In this document: piece after piece, positions 7,583 through 16,617 of the stretch | How the letters are laid out: every line of letters starts with the position of its first letter | How positions within the stretch are numbered: position 1 is the stretch's first letter | Origin: Chitinophagales bacterium | GTDB lineage: Bacteria; Bacteroidota; Bacteroidia; Chitinophagales; CAIODY01 | DNA length: 46,638 nt | Direction of reading: 5' to 3' | NCBI GenBank assembly: GCA_947452995.1 | Contig: CANGEV010000019.1 | Location: 1 to 46,638, forward strand | Program-made: the position numbers and the translations under genes | The notes under the pieces: model-generated | Told to the model about the DNA's origin: nothing | Seen by the model: only the letters and a program-made list of their open reading frames with translations | The model's database searches: none

Positions 7583-8920
7583 ATGAGAAAATTACTTTTA
7601 CTAATATCGCTATTCGTTTACAATTTCTCCATCGCGCAGACAAACGGGAACGTCTACGGTATCATTCGCAAAAACTATTACAGCATTGTAACAGATCCCT
7701 TCGACAGCACAATCACCTTTCAACAATTTGATTCATGTACGATTAAGTTCGGCGAATGCAATCCTGTTACTGGATTGGTAACAACAATTGGAAACACACA
7801 ATACAGTCAATCGATAAACCTAACTGGCGCGGCCTTAAATCCATATAACAATACCTATATTTTTCAAACAGGAAATAACATTTCTTCCTTCGATATAAAT
7901 ACAGGATTGATCACAAACCAAGTACCCGTAACAAACCCCAACGGAAGCACATACTTCGACAATTTTCGTTTTAATAATTCCGACTCCGCTATTTACGGAC
8001 TAGCTCGCAGAACTTACTTCGATACCGCAAGCAACACATTCCAACAAGGTGTATTTCTTGCTACAGCAAATCAACAAACAGGTGTAATATCTGAGCTTTC
8101 TTCCACAGCAGTTGCCCCCGGCTTTGCATTACTTGGTAGTGCTATCGACCCGTATCAAATGCTGTATTATTTCTCGACAGGCAATAATTTGTTGGCTATT
8201 GACATGTATACCGGAGCCGTTTACAATAATGTCACCTTAACAATTATGGACGGTTTCTCTTTTGGGAACTTCACCTATAGTTGCGTAGACACTGCCATCT
8301 ATGGCCTTGTCAGACAAAACTATTTTAGTACGATACCTGATCCACTTAATCCAGGAGGAACAATGCAAGTGCTAGACTCTGCTACACTAAAACTAGGGCG
8401 TGTCAATCCGACAACTGGAGTGGTAACAAATATTTCAACGCACTCTATCGGTATTAATGCCTATACCATCAACGGTGGAGCAGCAATCGATCCCACTAAC
8501 ATGATCTATTATTTTAGCTATGGAAGTGGCATTGCAGGCATTTCTATGACCACCGGTCAAATCGTATCCACCCCAAACTATAACATTGCTAACGGAGATT
8601 ATTTTGATCTAATGCGCAATTTTGAGAATTGTTACAACGCCACACGTATCAGACAAAATCCAACATTAACAGCAACAGAAAACACTATTCCTAAAAATGA
8701 ATATACTGTATATCCTAACCCCAACAATGGATCTTTTCAAATTCAAAATATAGAAGATAACGCAACAATAACTATCTACGACTTAGTAGGTCGTATTATT
8801 CACCACCAAAATGCAAGGGAGAATAATATATCCTGCACGATTGAAAAGCCCGGTGTTTATTATCTAAGAGTTTCAACCCCACGTAATACAGCAACGAAAA
8901 CAATCATCATACAGTATTAA
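7583..8920 (+). CDS. T9SS-secreted protein with three internal repeats
   Basis: 445 residues. A signal peptide (MRKLLLLISLFVYNFSIAQ) leads into three repeats of about 100 residues. Each opens with a close variant of one motif: VYGIIRKNYY, IYGLARRTYF and IYGLVRQNYF. Each continues with a segment on Asn/Thr-rich turns such as NPVTGLVT, NQQTGVIS and NPTTGVVT. This looks like beta-propeller or beta-solenoid blades. The last 75 residues are a type A T9SS sorting domain (YTVYPNPNNGSFQI ... GVYYLRVST), so the protein is expected at the cell surface or outside. No catalytic motif is seen. Confidence 0.8.
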   Translation: MRKLLLLISLFVYNFSIAQTNGNVYGIIRKNYYSIVTDPFDSTITFQQFDSCTIKFGECNPVTGLVTTIGNTQYSQSINLTGAALNPYNNTYIFQTGNNISSFDINTGLITNQVPVTNPNGSTYFDNFRFNNSDSAIYGLARRTYFDTASNTFQQGVFLATANQQTGVISELSSTAVAPGFALLGSAIDPYQMLYYFSTGNNLLAIDMYTGAVYNNVTLTIMDGFSFGNFTYSCVDTAIYGLVRQNYFSTIPDPLNPGGTMQVLDSATLKLGRVNPTTGVVTNISTHSIGINAYTINGGAAIDPTNMIYYFSYGSGIAGISMTTGQIVSTPNYNIANGDYFDLMRNFENCYNATRIRQNPTLTATENTIPKNEYTVYPNPNNGSFQIQNIEDNATITIYDLVGRIIHHQNARENNISCTIEKPGVYYLRVSTPRNTATKTIIIQY

Positions 8921-8934
8921 TTGCTGTACGCATA

Positions 8935-8951
8935 GCTGAAAAGAATTCAGC
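8935..8951 (+). terminator. Weak hairpin after the T9SS gene at 7583
   Basis: GCTGAA-AAGAA-TTCAGC forms a 6-bp stem with a 5-nt loop 15 bp after the stop codon. There is no clear T-run, so termination here is doubtful. Confidence 0.25.
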
Positions 8952-9026
8952 CTGTACTATAGATTAACAAGAAATCAGCTTAGCTTGTATGTTCTTATTT
9001 TTTACATCCCTAAAACACGTTAAATA

Positions 9027-9293
9027 ATGAGTCACATACAGGTAATTTTAACCTTAGACATGGAAAATATTCCAGCTAATTTTCCAGAGATTTTAAAGCA
9101 TGAACAAGAGGTGGTAGCTATTTGGAAGGAAGAAGGATTCCTAGAACACTTGTTTTTAAGACAAGAAAGAAATGGTGCGATTCTAATTTTTAAAGGTCTC
9201 GACCTTGAGAAAGTTACCGCCTTAATGGAAACACTTCCATTCTTTGCACTCAAAAAAAATATAGAATATTATAATTTGATGAAACAGTTTTAA
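9027..9293 (+). CDS. Small muconolactone-isomerase-like (dimeric alpha/beta barrel) protein
   Basis: 88 residues. The order strand (IQVILTLD), helix (FPEILKHEQEVVAIWKEEGF), strand (HLFLRQERNGAILIFKGL), helix (LEKVTALMETLPF), strand (NIEYYNLM) fits the dimeric alpha/beta barrel fold. The helix-one pattern and the ETLPFF segment resemble muconolactone delta-isomerase-like proteins of Bacteroidota. A catabolic role is unlikely, because no aromatic degradation genes are nearby. It is a single gene that ends at a strong bidirectional terminator. Confidence 0.65.
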   Translation: MSHIQVILTLDMENIPANFPEILKHEQEVVAIWKEEGFLEHLFLRQERNGAILIFKGLDLEKVTALMETLPFFALKKNIEYYNLMKQF

Positions 9294-9312
9294 ACTAGAA
9301 TTAAAACATTAA

Positions 9313-9350
9313 AACAAAAAGGGCAATCTGTTTAGATTGCCCTTTTTGTT
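9313..9350. terminator. Strong bidirectional intrinsic terminator
   Basis: A perfect 17-bp stem (9313-9329 and 9334-9350) with a 4-nt loop lies between convergent genes. Its core is GGGCAATCT/AGATTGCCC, flanked by A5 on the left and T5 on the right, so it can stop transcription from both the small gene at 9027 and the CotH gene at 9379. Confidence 0.9.
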
Positions 9351-9378
9351 TAAGAATTACTTTACGCGCTTCATTAAA

Positions 9379-11655
9379 TCATCGCGCTATTATTAATTTT
9401 TGTTCCTGCCATTTACCTGCATCATTCAATACTTGCACTAGATAAACCCCATCACTAAATATCGGCAACTGCAATTCGCCACCCGCACAAAAACCACTCG
9501 CCATCATACGACCATTCATATCCATTACACGATAGGCATTTGTAAAGCCCTTTAAACCGATAATTCTACAGCTGCCAGCACTTGGGTTAGGAACTACACT
9601 CCAGTTACTAGGTAAAGCACTAGTCTCCGCACCTAAGGCGAAATTAGTATTCTCCGTTGCAAAGGTTGGATTCATCACTCGGAAAGCGCCTGTACCATTC
9701 GGATAGCGACCATAACTGATGTCCCCAACTTGTAAACCATAATAAACACTATCTATTACAAACCCATTAACATCACTTAAACGAATTGTTCCACTATCAT
9801 TATTCAATTTAAAATTAGTATGCAACTTCAATTGAAAACGATCATCATCCGCCCATATAATAAGATAATCATGTGGAGCAATACTCGTACCAACAGGTAG
9901 CATCCACATTTGATTAAACCCTGTACTATCGCTTAAATAATAATTTCCCAAATCCAATACAGCATCACTATTATTATAAAGCTCAATCCAATCTTCACGC
10001 TGACCATACTCATCTTTTTGCAGTGAATTATTATTGGCCAAAACCTCGTTAATAACGATATCTCCAGCTTTGGGCAAATTCTTTTTACAAGCAAAATTTA
10101 AAAATTCATGTTCTGCTCTCGCCGGTAAGAAACTAACAGCGCTTCCATTATCTGCCATAAAATAATATACCATTGAAACACCATTCATCAAAATAGAAGC
10201 TCCGTAAATACTATCTCCTGCCAAGCCATCATTATGCATACCATCATCTAGTAATAGCACTTTTGCAAATTTCAGTTGATGATTAAAACGATATCCAGCA
10301 TATACTTGTTGTACAGGCTTATCTAACTTTACACGGAAGGTAGTTAACTTCCCAAATAAACTATCTACCGAAAACGCCATTCCAGCAGATAATACAGGCG
10401 CTACCTTTGTTAGCATCGTATCTACAGTCAAATAGGTGTATCGATTGTTTAAAAAGCTCTGAATACCCGGTACCACATGACTGCCCACCGTATATCCTGT
10501 ATTCATCGAATTTTGAAACTGCGTATAACTAAAGAACTTATTCGAATCGCGTGCAACACAGGAATCAACAGTTGCTTGCATCTGATTTGCTAACGCTATA
10601 CACTGCCCTTGCGAAAGCTGCTCGTCAATCAAGGTTCGAACGTGAGCTATATATTGACGCTCATATTTCGGCTGCTGCAACAAATCATAAATCAATATCC
10701 AATCTCTATCCTGCTTATGTGCCAATAAAGGCATTTGCTCCATCCCACTTACTGTCAGTGTGCCCATACCTCCTGCCGCGTTACCCAAAAATGGAAATCC
10801 GCCTATAGACATGTTCAGGTCCCATATCAAAGGACAAAAGCGGCCATTTACATCTTTATATTGATAATGATTCTGCGCAAAAGCTCCTGTATAACTATCT
10901 AAATTGACAAACACATTATTGAAAGCCAACATCCATAATGCGCGATCTATATCTAATACCTGCTCAATTATTGAACTGTCTTTATCCAATCGATTCATAT
11001 AGCTCACAAACTCCTTCCACCCGTATTTTGAGTCTAATTCATAATCTGCAAAATAAAGCGTACTATCACTTCCTTTATAGTGAAGTGTGCTTCTGTGAGC
11101 CGGACCAGGATTGGCTGGATTACATTTCATCAATGTATTCGAACTCAATCCAAATGTATTACCAATAAATCGATCATCGATCGCCTCTGTATTAGTAAAC
11201 AAGCCGATACGTTTGCTATTCACCCACAACTCTACAAATCCAACTCCAGGAACATCTGCATACTGCTTAAGTAAGGTATAAGTGCTCGCTTCTCGTACCA
11301 TTGAAGGGTCCGCATAAATATTTGCTAATTTGATATCCTTAATCCCTAAGTAAGAATGCGATTTATACTTGTCCAATCGTATATGCATTGGATTTTTGGC
11401 ATAGGTAGAATCGTACGAACTATTCCCTTTATACTTTACACCAATACTATCATAACTTATTCCATTGATTCGAATGGAGTCTGCCATCAAATAGCCTCCC
11501 TGACCTAGTTTTATCGTATCTAATTGATAGTCCCAATTAGTAGCAGCAAAGAAAATTTCAATCCGCTGCACGTTTTGTATTGTATAGAGAGATTGTTGTG
11601 CTCGCGCTAATAATGCGGACATCACGAATAAAAATAATAAGCCTCCTTTTTTCAT
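9379..11655 (-). CDS. T9SS-secreted CotH-like protein with lamin-tail domain
   Basis: 758 residues. Signal peptide (about 1-19). A CotH kinase-like region covers about residues 50-330: VKYKGNSSYDS, PMHIRLDKYKSHSYLGIKDIKLAN, DPSMVREASTY, GFVELWVNSKRIGLFTNTEAID, and CPLIWDLNMSIGGF, the last resembling the family's metal-binding D-N-x-x motif. About residues 530-650 form a lamin-tail domain (GDIVINEVLANNN, DWIELYNNS, DLGNYYLSD). A type A T9SS domain ends it (WSVVPNPSAGSCRI). CotH proteins phosphorylate spore-coat proteins in Bacillus; many secreted bacterial CotH proteins have unknown targets. It lies downstream of two other T9SS cargo genes but behind a terminator at 11668-11704, so it may have its own promoter. 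Confidence 0.9.
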   Translation of the reverse strand: MKKGGLLFLFVMSALLARAQQSLYTIQNVQRIEIFFAATNWDYQLDTIKLGQGGYLMADSIRINGISYDSIGVKYKGNSSYDSTYAKNPMHIRLDKYKSHSYLGIKDIKLANIYADPSMVREASTYTLLKQYADVPGVGFVELWVNSKRIGLFTNTEAIDDRFIGNTFGLSSNTLMKCNPANPGPAHRSTLHYKGSDSTLYFADYELDSKYGWKEFVSYMNRLDKDSSIIEQVLDIDRALWMLAFNNVFVNLDSYTGAFAQNHYQYKDVNGRFCPLIWDLNMSIGGFPFLGNAAGGMGTLTVSGMEQMPLLAHKQDRDWILIYDLLQQPKYERQYIAHVRTLIDEQLSQGQCIALANQMQATVDSCVARDSNKFFSYTQFQNSMNTGYTVGSHVVPGIQSFLNNRYTYLTVDTMLTKVAPVLSAGMAFSVDSLFGKLTTFRVKLDKPVQQVYAGYRFNHQLKFAKVLLLDDGMHNDGLAGDSIYGASILMNGVSMVYYFMADNGSAVSFLPARAEHEFLNFACKKNLPKAGDIVINEVLANNNSLQKDEYGQREDWIELYNNSDAVLDLGNYYLSDSTGFNQMWMLPVGTSIAPHDYLIIWADDDRFQLKLHTNFKLNNDSGTIRLSDVNGFVIDSVYYGLQVGDISYGRYPNGTGAFRVMNPTFATENTNFALGAETSALPSNWSVVPNPSAGSCRIIGLKGFTNAYRVMDMNGRMMASGFCAGGELQLPIFSDGVYLVQVLNDAGKWQEQKLIIAR

Positions 11656-11667
11656 TGTAGATTTTTT

Positions 11668-11704
11668 AAAAAAAGAACCCGCCGTTATGGGCAGGTTCCT
11701 TTTC
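11668..11704 (-). terminator. Intrinsic terminator of the 14412-11718 cargo operon
   Basis: Read on the minus strand, GGAACCTGCCC pairs with GGCGGGTTC across a short loop (one mismatch) and is followed by a T-rich tail. It lies 14 bp after the stop codon of the gene at 11718 and 12 bp before the CotH start codon. Confidence 0.75.
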
Positions 11705-11717
11705 GTTTTACTAAAAA

Positions 11718-12725
11718 TTATTCTTTAATGATTCGTTGATTAACAACATCGCCATTCTTTTGAATCAGCTCAACCCAATATATACCCCTAGGTAAATTAC
11801 TTAAATCAAGTATTGCGGTCGTATTCGTATTCCCGGCTTGCGTTAGCACTATACGTCCTAATAAATCACGTACTTTTATCAATTGCATTTCCCCTGCTGC
11901 ATGCACACTAATTAAACCCGAACTCGGATTCGGTGAAATAGTCAACGCTTCCTTCGTTGAAATAGAGACAACTCCATTCGGAACACAAGCACTACATGCA
12001 GTATAACAAACAACCGGCAACATACTATCTTTTGAAATAACGATCTCACGTGCCCCATTAACGCCACATCCACTTTCCAATACCTCATAATTAGAAACTA
12101 CATCTCCATTCGCATAAATATAATGCATCATACTTGCTGGTGTTGAATCTATATAAGTGATATATTCATAAACCTTTCCATCGAAGCTATACATACGTTG
12201 CGTAGTCGCATTCCAACCATTAAGTGTATCTGCTGCATGAACGCCTTTCGCACTCGCGCCGCCACTCACATTCTGCATGTCAACTCGATAACGTAATAAA
12301 TACTTATCCTGTGCTGCGTTTCTTCCAAAACGTATCGGTGCCAAAACGGTCGTATCACTATTCAATGAATCCAAATAAAACCAACGATAATCAATGTTCT
12401 GATATAATACCCGCGACTCGATCGGCACAAACTCTACTTCATACGATTGATCACCATTGATAAATTGATACATATACAAATGAAAAGCTGGCACATCAAA
12501 TACAACACTATATAAATTTGTATCTGCCAATTCTTGTGTCATTAACGTAGAACCTGGAATCCAGTCTCCGCCCGCAAAACCCGCGGCCGCCTGAAAATCA
12601 CCAAAGACATGTATTCCTGTCACATTCTTCACCTGCCCATGCATATCCACCGTCATCTTAACCTTCTTCGCTTCCGCTTGAACGCACAATAATGCAAAAA
12701 ACAATATAGCTATAACTTGTTTCAT
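11718..12725 (-). CDS. T9SS-secreted protein with starch-binding/E-set-like domains
   Basis: 335 residues. Signal peptide ending near QAEA. The N-terminal half reads like the immunoglobulin-like, glycogen-binding-type domain that often accompanies CotH proteins: VHVFGDFQAAAGFAGGDWIPGSTLM, YSVVFDVPAFHLYMYQFINGD, VPIESRVLYQNIDYRWFYLDSL. A second such domain may follow (YLLRYRVDMQNVSGG ... GVHAADTLNGWN). A Cys-rich patch (CYTACSACVPNG) precedes a type A T9SS domain (ISPNPSSGLISV). No enzyme motif is visible. It starts 4 bp after the arylsulfotransferase-like gene, so the two are cotranscribed, with CotH next. Confidence 0.8.
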   Translation of the reverse strand: MKQVIAILFFALLCVQAEAKKVKMTVDMHGQVKNVTGIHVFGDFQAAAGFAGGDWIPGSTLMTQELADTNLYSVVFDVPAFHLYMYQFINGDQSYEVEFVPIESRVLYQNIDYRWFYLDSLNSDTTVLAPIRFGRNAAQDKYLLRYRVDMQNVSGGASAKGVHAADTLNGWNATTQRMYSFDGKVYEYITYIDSTPASMMHYIYANGDVVSNYEVLESGCGVNGAREIVISKDSMLPVVCYTACSACVPNGVVSISTKEALTISPNPSSGLISVHAAGEMQLIKVRDLLGRIVLTQAGNTNTTAILDLSNLPRGIYWVELIQKNGDVVNQRIIKE

Positions 12726-12729
12726 CCGA

Positions 12730-14412
12730 TTAGTTTTTAATCATACGTGTTGTAAAATAATTACCATCTGAAAACGTTGCGCGCAACAAATAAACGCCGC
12801 TAGCCGCTTCGCTCAGGTCGACCTGATTATGTTGATGAATGCGCTTCACAACCTTTCCTTGCAAATCCATCACCTCCATATCATACAATCTACCCTTAGA
12901 ATCAACTACTTCAAAAAGGCCACTGCTTGGGTTCGGAACAATACTTGGCATATCTTGCATTAAATGCGCAATACCTGTATTCGCATCCGTAACACTCACC
13001 GCAGCTGATAATTCAGAATTACAGCCACTAGGATCCGTAATTTGAACTTGATAGTTTCCGTTCTGTGTAGCAGTATAACTTGCTCCTGTGGCACCACTAA
13101 TCGCGGATCCATTGAAATACCACTGATATGTACTTCCACCAGTTGTGTTCAATACAACACCATTCATCGCAATGCTAGGTGTATTGGGCTGTGATCCTCC
13201 AATACTACATGCCGTATAACGATGCGCTTGCTGAACAGAACCACTATTTTGATACGACCATACCGTATTACCTAAGGAATCAATTTCATAAATATAACCA
13301 GGTATCGCTACGCAAATCAACATATTACCGTTTGGAAACTGTTCCGAACAGCCTGCATTGCTTGTATGTCCATTTGTGGTAACACGCTTCGCATAGCTTG
13401 TCGGACCAAAAGCGGTTCCTCCAGCAGGTAATACATAACCCGCGCCATTCATTGGCGGTACCCACAAATCAACATAAGATACTGTTGCATTACCATTATT
13501 ATTAAATCCTACTAAGTAATTCGCCCACGGTGTTCCTGCCGGAGCCCAATGCGCATCATGTACTACGTTAAAGTTTGCAGCAGGCGTAGTTACGCCATAC
13601 GCTGCCGGATTTCCCCAACGATATAAGAAATCACCACCTCGTCCGGAATTACCACCGCTATGTGTTGCAGCCTCCGCTGTAGTAGTGCTATGATCAATCA
13701 CATACACCTCATTCATATAATGCGAACTGAAAATGATTTGATCAAACATTGGATTATAATCAATACCATTCACATGCATCCAATCTTTCGTTGTCTTATA
13801 ATTGATGTTTAATAGTTCGGGGTGATCACTCAAGTTGCTCACATAATTCGCTTTAGTCACATCTACATTTTGCATTAAATGATCCCAAGCATGCCATTCC
13901 CAAACAACATTACCTGTCGTAGGACCAGCAGGCTGGATTTCAACAATCTTGTCAGGCCACATTGCAATTGATTGTGAACAACCCGCAGCGGTCGCATCTG
14001 TAGCCGTTTTTGCTTCATATGCAATTAAAAGCACATTGCCATTCGGCATATAATGAATATCATGATGCGAACAATACTGTGTAGTGCTGTACACATAATT
14101 CCAAACAACATTCCCATTCCAATCAACCATTTGTACCTGACCACTTACTGGTCCGCCACTAAAAGAATTACCGCTCTTATTTACCGAACGTAATAAAGTG
14201 TCGCCGTTAATCATATAAGCAGAATAGGTCGTCGCCCCTGTTAAAGTCCAACTATGATAAGTATTATTACTTAAATCTATCAGCTTCGCAGTACTAGCAT
14301 TATTCGGAGCAATCAAAGTATACTGACCCCAATTCGTTTGTGCTTCAACATTAAAAAAAACAAAAATGAAAGCGACAATGGCCGCCAAACAATTAAGAAA
14401 ACTTAAGCGCAT
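12730..14412 (-). CDS. Arylsulfotransferase-like T9SS-secreted protein
   Basis: 560 residues. Signal peptide to about residue 24. The main part (about 30-395) is an arylsulfotransferase-like beta-propeller: VDWNGNVVWNYVY, CSHHDIHYMPNGNVLLIAYE, VVWEWHAWDHLMQ, WMHVNGIDYNPMFDQIIFSSH, VIDHSTTT, DFLYRWGNPAAYG. An immunoglobulin-like domain (about 405-475, TYQWYFNGSAISGATGASY) and a type A T9SS domain (IVPNPSSGLFEV) follow. The family moves sulfate between phenolic compounds, but whether secreted Bacteroidota members are active is not established. A paralogue sharing all these motifs is at 41165-42778. First gene of a short cargo operon. Confidence 0.85.
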   Translation of the reverse strand: MRLSFLNCLAAIVAFIFVFFNVEAQTNWGQYTLIAPNNASTAKLIDLSNNTYHSWTLTGATTYSAYMINGDTLLRSVNKSGNSFSGGPVSGQVQMVDWNGNVVWNYVYSTTQYCSHHDIHYMPNGNVLLIAYEAKTATDATAAGCSQSIAMWPDKIVEIQPAGPTTGNVVWEWHAWDHLMQNVDVTKANYVSNLSDHPELLNINYKTTKDWMHVNGIDYNPMFDQIIFSSHYMNEVYVIDHSTTTAEAATHSGGNSGRGGDFLYRWGNPAAYGVTTPAANFNVVHDAHWAPAGTPWANYLVGFNNNGNATVSYVDLWVPPMNGAGYVLPAGGTAFGPTSYAKRVTTNGHTSNAGCSEQFPNGNMLICVAIPGYIYEIDSLGNTVWSYQNSGSVQQAHRYTACSIGGSQPNTPSIAMNGVVLNTTGGSTYQWYFNGSAISGATGASYTATQNGNYQVQITDPSGCNSELSAAVSVTDANTGIAHLMQDMPSIVPNPSSGLFEVVDSKGRLYDMEVMDLQGKVVKRIHQHNQVDLSEAASGVYLLRATFSDGNYFTTRMIKN

Positions 14413-14423
14413 AAGGAATGATT

Positions 14424-14465
14424 TAAAAAATTAGACGAAAAGAAATTAAATTCCATTCGTCTAAT
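14424..14465 (-). terminator. Intrinsic terminator of the two-component operon
   Basis: On the minus strand ATTAGACGAA (14456-14465) pairs perfectly with TTCGTCTAAT (14430-14439) across a 16-nt loop, and T6 follows at once. It lies 70 bp after the response-regulator stop codon and just before the start of the next gene. Confidence 0.75.
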
Positions 14466-14535
14466 CACTATTTAATTGCATAAATATAACACTTCCATAA
14501 AATGAATGTGCCTTTTTTCCTTATCAGCTACTATT

Positions 14536-15231
14536 CTACTGCTCGAGGCTCAACTTAAAACCAACACCATGTACGTTCACAATCTGTACACGCGCATCCT
14601 TCGCTAAATACTTACGTAAGCGCGAAATAAACACATCCATGGATCGACCCACAAAATAATCATCACTGCCCCATACACGCTTTAAAATGTCTTCTCGCGT
14701 AATGACATCGCCTAAGTGATGACAGAAGATCTGCAAAATATCAGCCTCTTTCGAAGTTAAGTTCAATGGTTCCTCTTTCTTATACGTCAATTGCAAATTC
14801 TTATGATCAACATGATAGTCGCCAACTTCATAGGTATCCTTCATCACCTCTTCTTTCAATTTCTCATCTAAATGCTTCAACTTAGCACCCACACGTAATT
14901 TGAACTCCTCTGTATTGAATGGCTTCGTAATATAATCGTCGCCACCCATTTTAAATCCTTTAATCACATCATCCTTCAAATTCTTGGCTGTCAAAAAAAT
15001 AATTGGCACTGTTTTATTCACCAAACGAATATCCTCCGCCAAGGTAAAGCCATCTTTCTTTGGCATCATAACATCCAAAATACACAGATCAATGCTGTTG
15101 TTCACAAAGGTCTTTAATGCACTCTGCCCATCCTTACACCACTCCACCTTATATCCCTCTTGTTGTAACATGTCTTTAATGACAAAGCCCAAATGTTGAT
15201 CGTCTTCAGCTAAAAGAATTTTGTGTTTCAT
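14536..15231 (-). CDS. OmpR-family response regulator
   Basis: 231 residues. The receiver domain has the acidic pair Asp10/Asp11 (LLAEDDQ), the phospho-acceptor Asp53 in CILDVMMPKKDG, and the conserved Lys in DYITKPF near residue 107. The C-terminal winged helix of the OmpR type contains LTSKEADILQIF, TREDILKRVWG and RSMDVFISRLRKYL. The closest functional match I can suggest is the RprY-type regulator widespread in Bacteroidota, but this is not certain. It starts 5 bp after the sensor kinase gene, so the two are a cognate pair on one transcript. A stem-loop terminator follows. Confidence 0.93.
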   Translation of the reverse strand: MKHKILLAEDDQHLGFVIKDMLQQEGYKVEWCKDGQSALKTFVNNSIDLCILDVMMPKKDGFTLAEDIRLVNKTVPIIFLTAKNLKDDVIKGFKMGGDDYITKPFNTEEFKLRVGAKLKHLDEKLKEEVMKDTYEVGDYHVDHKNLQLTYKKEEPLNLTSKEADILQIFCHHLGDVITREDILKRVWGSDDYFVGRSMDVFISRLRKYLAKDARVQIVNVHGVGFKLSLEQ

Positions 15232-15236
15232 AGTGT

Positions 15237-16535
15237 TTATTTTTTGAAAGGAAAAAACAATGTAAATACACTGCCCTCCCCAAGTTTACTCGTAACCTTT
15301 ATCTGCCCATAATGTGCATCCGTCATCAACTTCACATAATTCAAGCCCAAACCAAACCCTTTCACATCATGCACATTCCCTGTCGGCACCCGATAAAATT
15401 TATCGAAGACATACGGAATCTTATCTTCCGCAATGCCAATGCCATTATCCTTTACATCAATTTCTATGCCTTTCGATACGTTTCGTGTCAAAATGGCAAT
15501 AACAGGCTCATCTTTGTCTGTATACTTCAACGCATTGTCAAGCAAATTATAGATAATGTTTGTGAAGTGGAGCTTGTCTATTCGTAAGACACTTTCTTTT
15601 GCTTCAAGGTTTAAATCTACACGTCCACTACTATTCAAAATAGTTAGACGCATATTATCAACCGCCTGCCGTATAACTGGATGAATATCGGTCTCCTCCT
15701 TATTCAAACGGATACGTTGCTTATCCAACTTAGCCATTTGCAATACTCGCTCCACTTGATTCTTTAGTCGATTTGCCTCATCTTGAATTATCGTTGCATA
15801 ACTTGTCAGACGCTCCGGAGTTTGTATTATGGACGGTTGCAATAATACCTCTGTTGAAATAGAGATTGTAGATAACGGTGTCTTAAATTCATGCGTCATA
15901 TTGTTGATGAAATCTGTTTGAATTTCACTCAAACGCTTTTGCTTTAAAATCACAAACATCGCATAAGCAAAAAACAATACCACACACAACAACATAAAGG
16001 AAGATATAAACCAAAAACCTAACTGCCCTATCACTACCTGTCTTTTCTTAGGGAAGTGAACAATGAAATAATATTGATCCTTATTCACCATTGGAAACAC
16101 CGTGTGCGTCTGCATTTTAGCAACATTAATATGATAATACGCTTGTTGCTTTTTATCAAATGCTACATAGTGTGCATAGGTTAAATTATTCGTGTTACAA
16201 TCAAACAAACTATATTCAAAATCCATGTCTAGATGATGAATCGCAAATTGTTTTTTTAATAAGTCTTCCAAAAACGCAGCATTTACATGATCCGCCAAAG
16301 GCACTAAATAAAAATCGTTCTCCATCTCCACCACCGGCTCCGATAAACGTGTCGTATCACCACTATAATACATCACCTGATTCACCACACGTAGTAAAGC
16401 CGACTGTACATTATGATTAAACTGACGATCATGCAAGGCTATCGCATTGCGCAACCAAAATATTTGCGTCGCTACCAGCCCTATTATACTGATAGTACCA
16501 AAAATTACCAATATTCGTATCGTCTTTGCTTTCAT
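15237..16535 (-). CDS. Sensor histidine kinase
   Basis: 432 residues. Two membrane segments (about 7-27 and 172-196) frame a periplasmic sensor region of about 140 residues with no recognised domain. The cytoplasmic part has the H box FINNMTHEFKTPLSTI with phospho-acceptor His215, the N box YNLLDNALKYTDKDE, and the G boxes DNGIGIAED and GFGLGLNYV. There is no HAMP domain between the second membrane segment and the H box, which fits the RprX-like type. It is upstream of and coupled to the OmpR-type regulator. The signal sensed cannot be inferred. Confidence 0.93.
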   Translation of the reverse strand: MKAKTIRILVIFGTISIIGLVATQIFWLRNAIALHDRQFNHNVQSALLRVVNQVMYYSGDTTRLSEPVVEMENDFYLVPLADHVNAAFLEDLLKKQFAIHHLDMDFEYSLFDCNTNNLTYAHYVAFDKKQQAYYHINVAKMQTHTVFPMVNKDQYYFIVHFPKKRQVVIGQLGFWFISSFMLLCVVLFFAYAMFVILKQKRLSEIQTDFINNMTHEFKTPLSTISISTEVLLQPSIIQTPERLTSYATIIQDEANRLKNQVERVLQMAKLDKQRIRLNKEETDIHPVIRQAVDNMRLTILNSSGRVDLNLEAKESVLRIDKLHFTNIIYNLLDNALKYTDKDEPVIAILTRNVSKGIEIDVKDNGIGIAEDKIPYVFDKFYRVPTGNVHDVKGFGLGLNYVKLMTDAHYGQIKVTSKLGEGSVFTLFFPFKK

Positions 16536-16550
16536 ATTTCAAGTACTGAA

Positions 16551-16590
16551 ATTAAGAAGGGATTGCCAAGTTGCTACTTAACAATCCCTA
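16551..16590 (-). terminator. Probable terminator after nadA
   Basis: AGGGATTG (16558-16565) pairs perfectly with CAATCCCT (16582-16589), 16-nt loop. On the minus strand a T-rich tract (TTCTTAATTT) follows the stem. It lies 28 bp after the nadA stop and before the sensor kinase start. Confidence 0.55.
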
Positions 16591-16617
16591 ATATCGTGTT
16601 AATTTTAATATCCTAGC

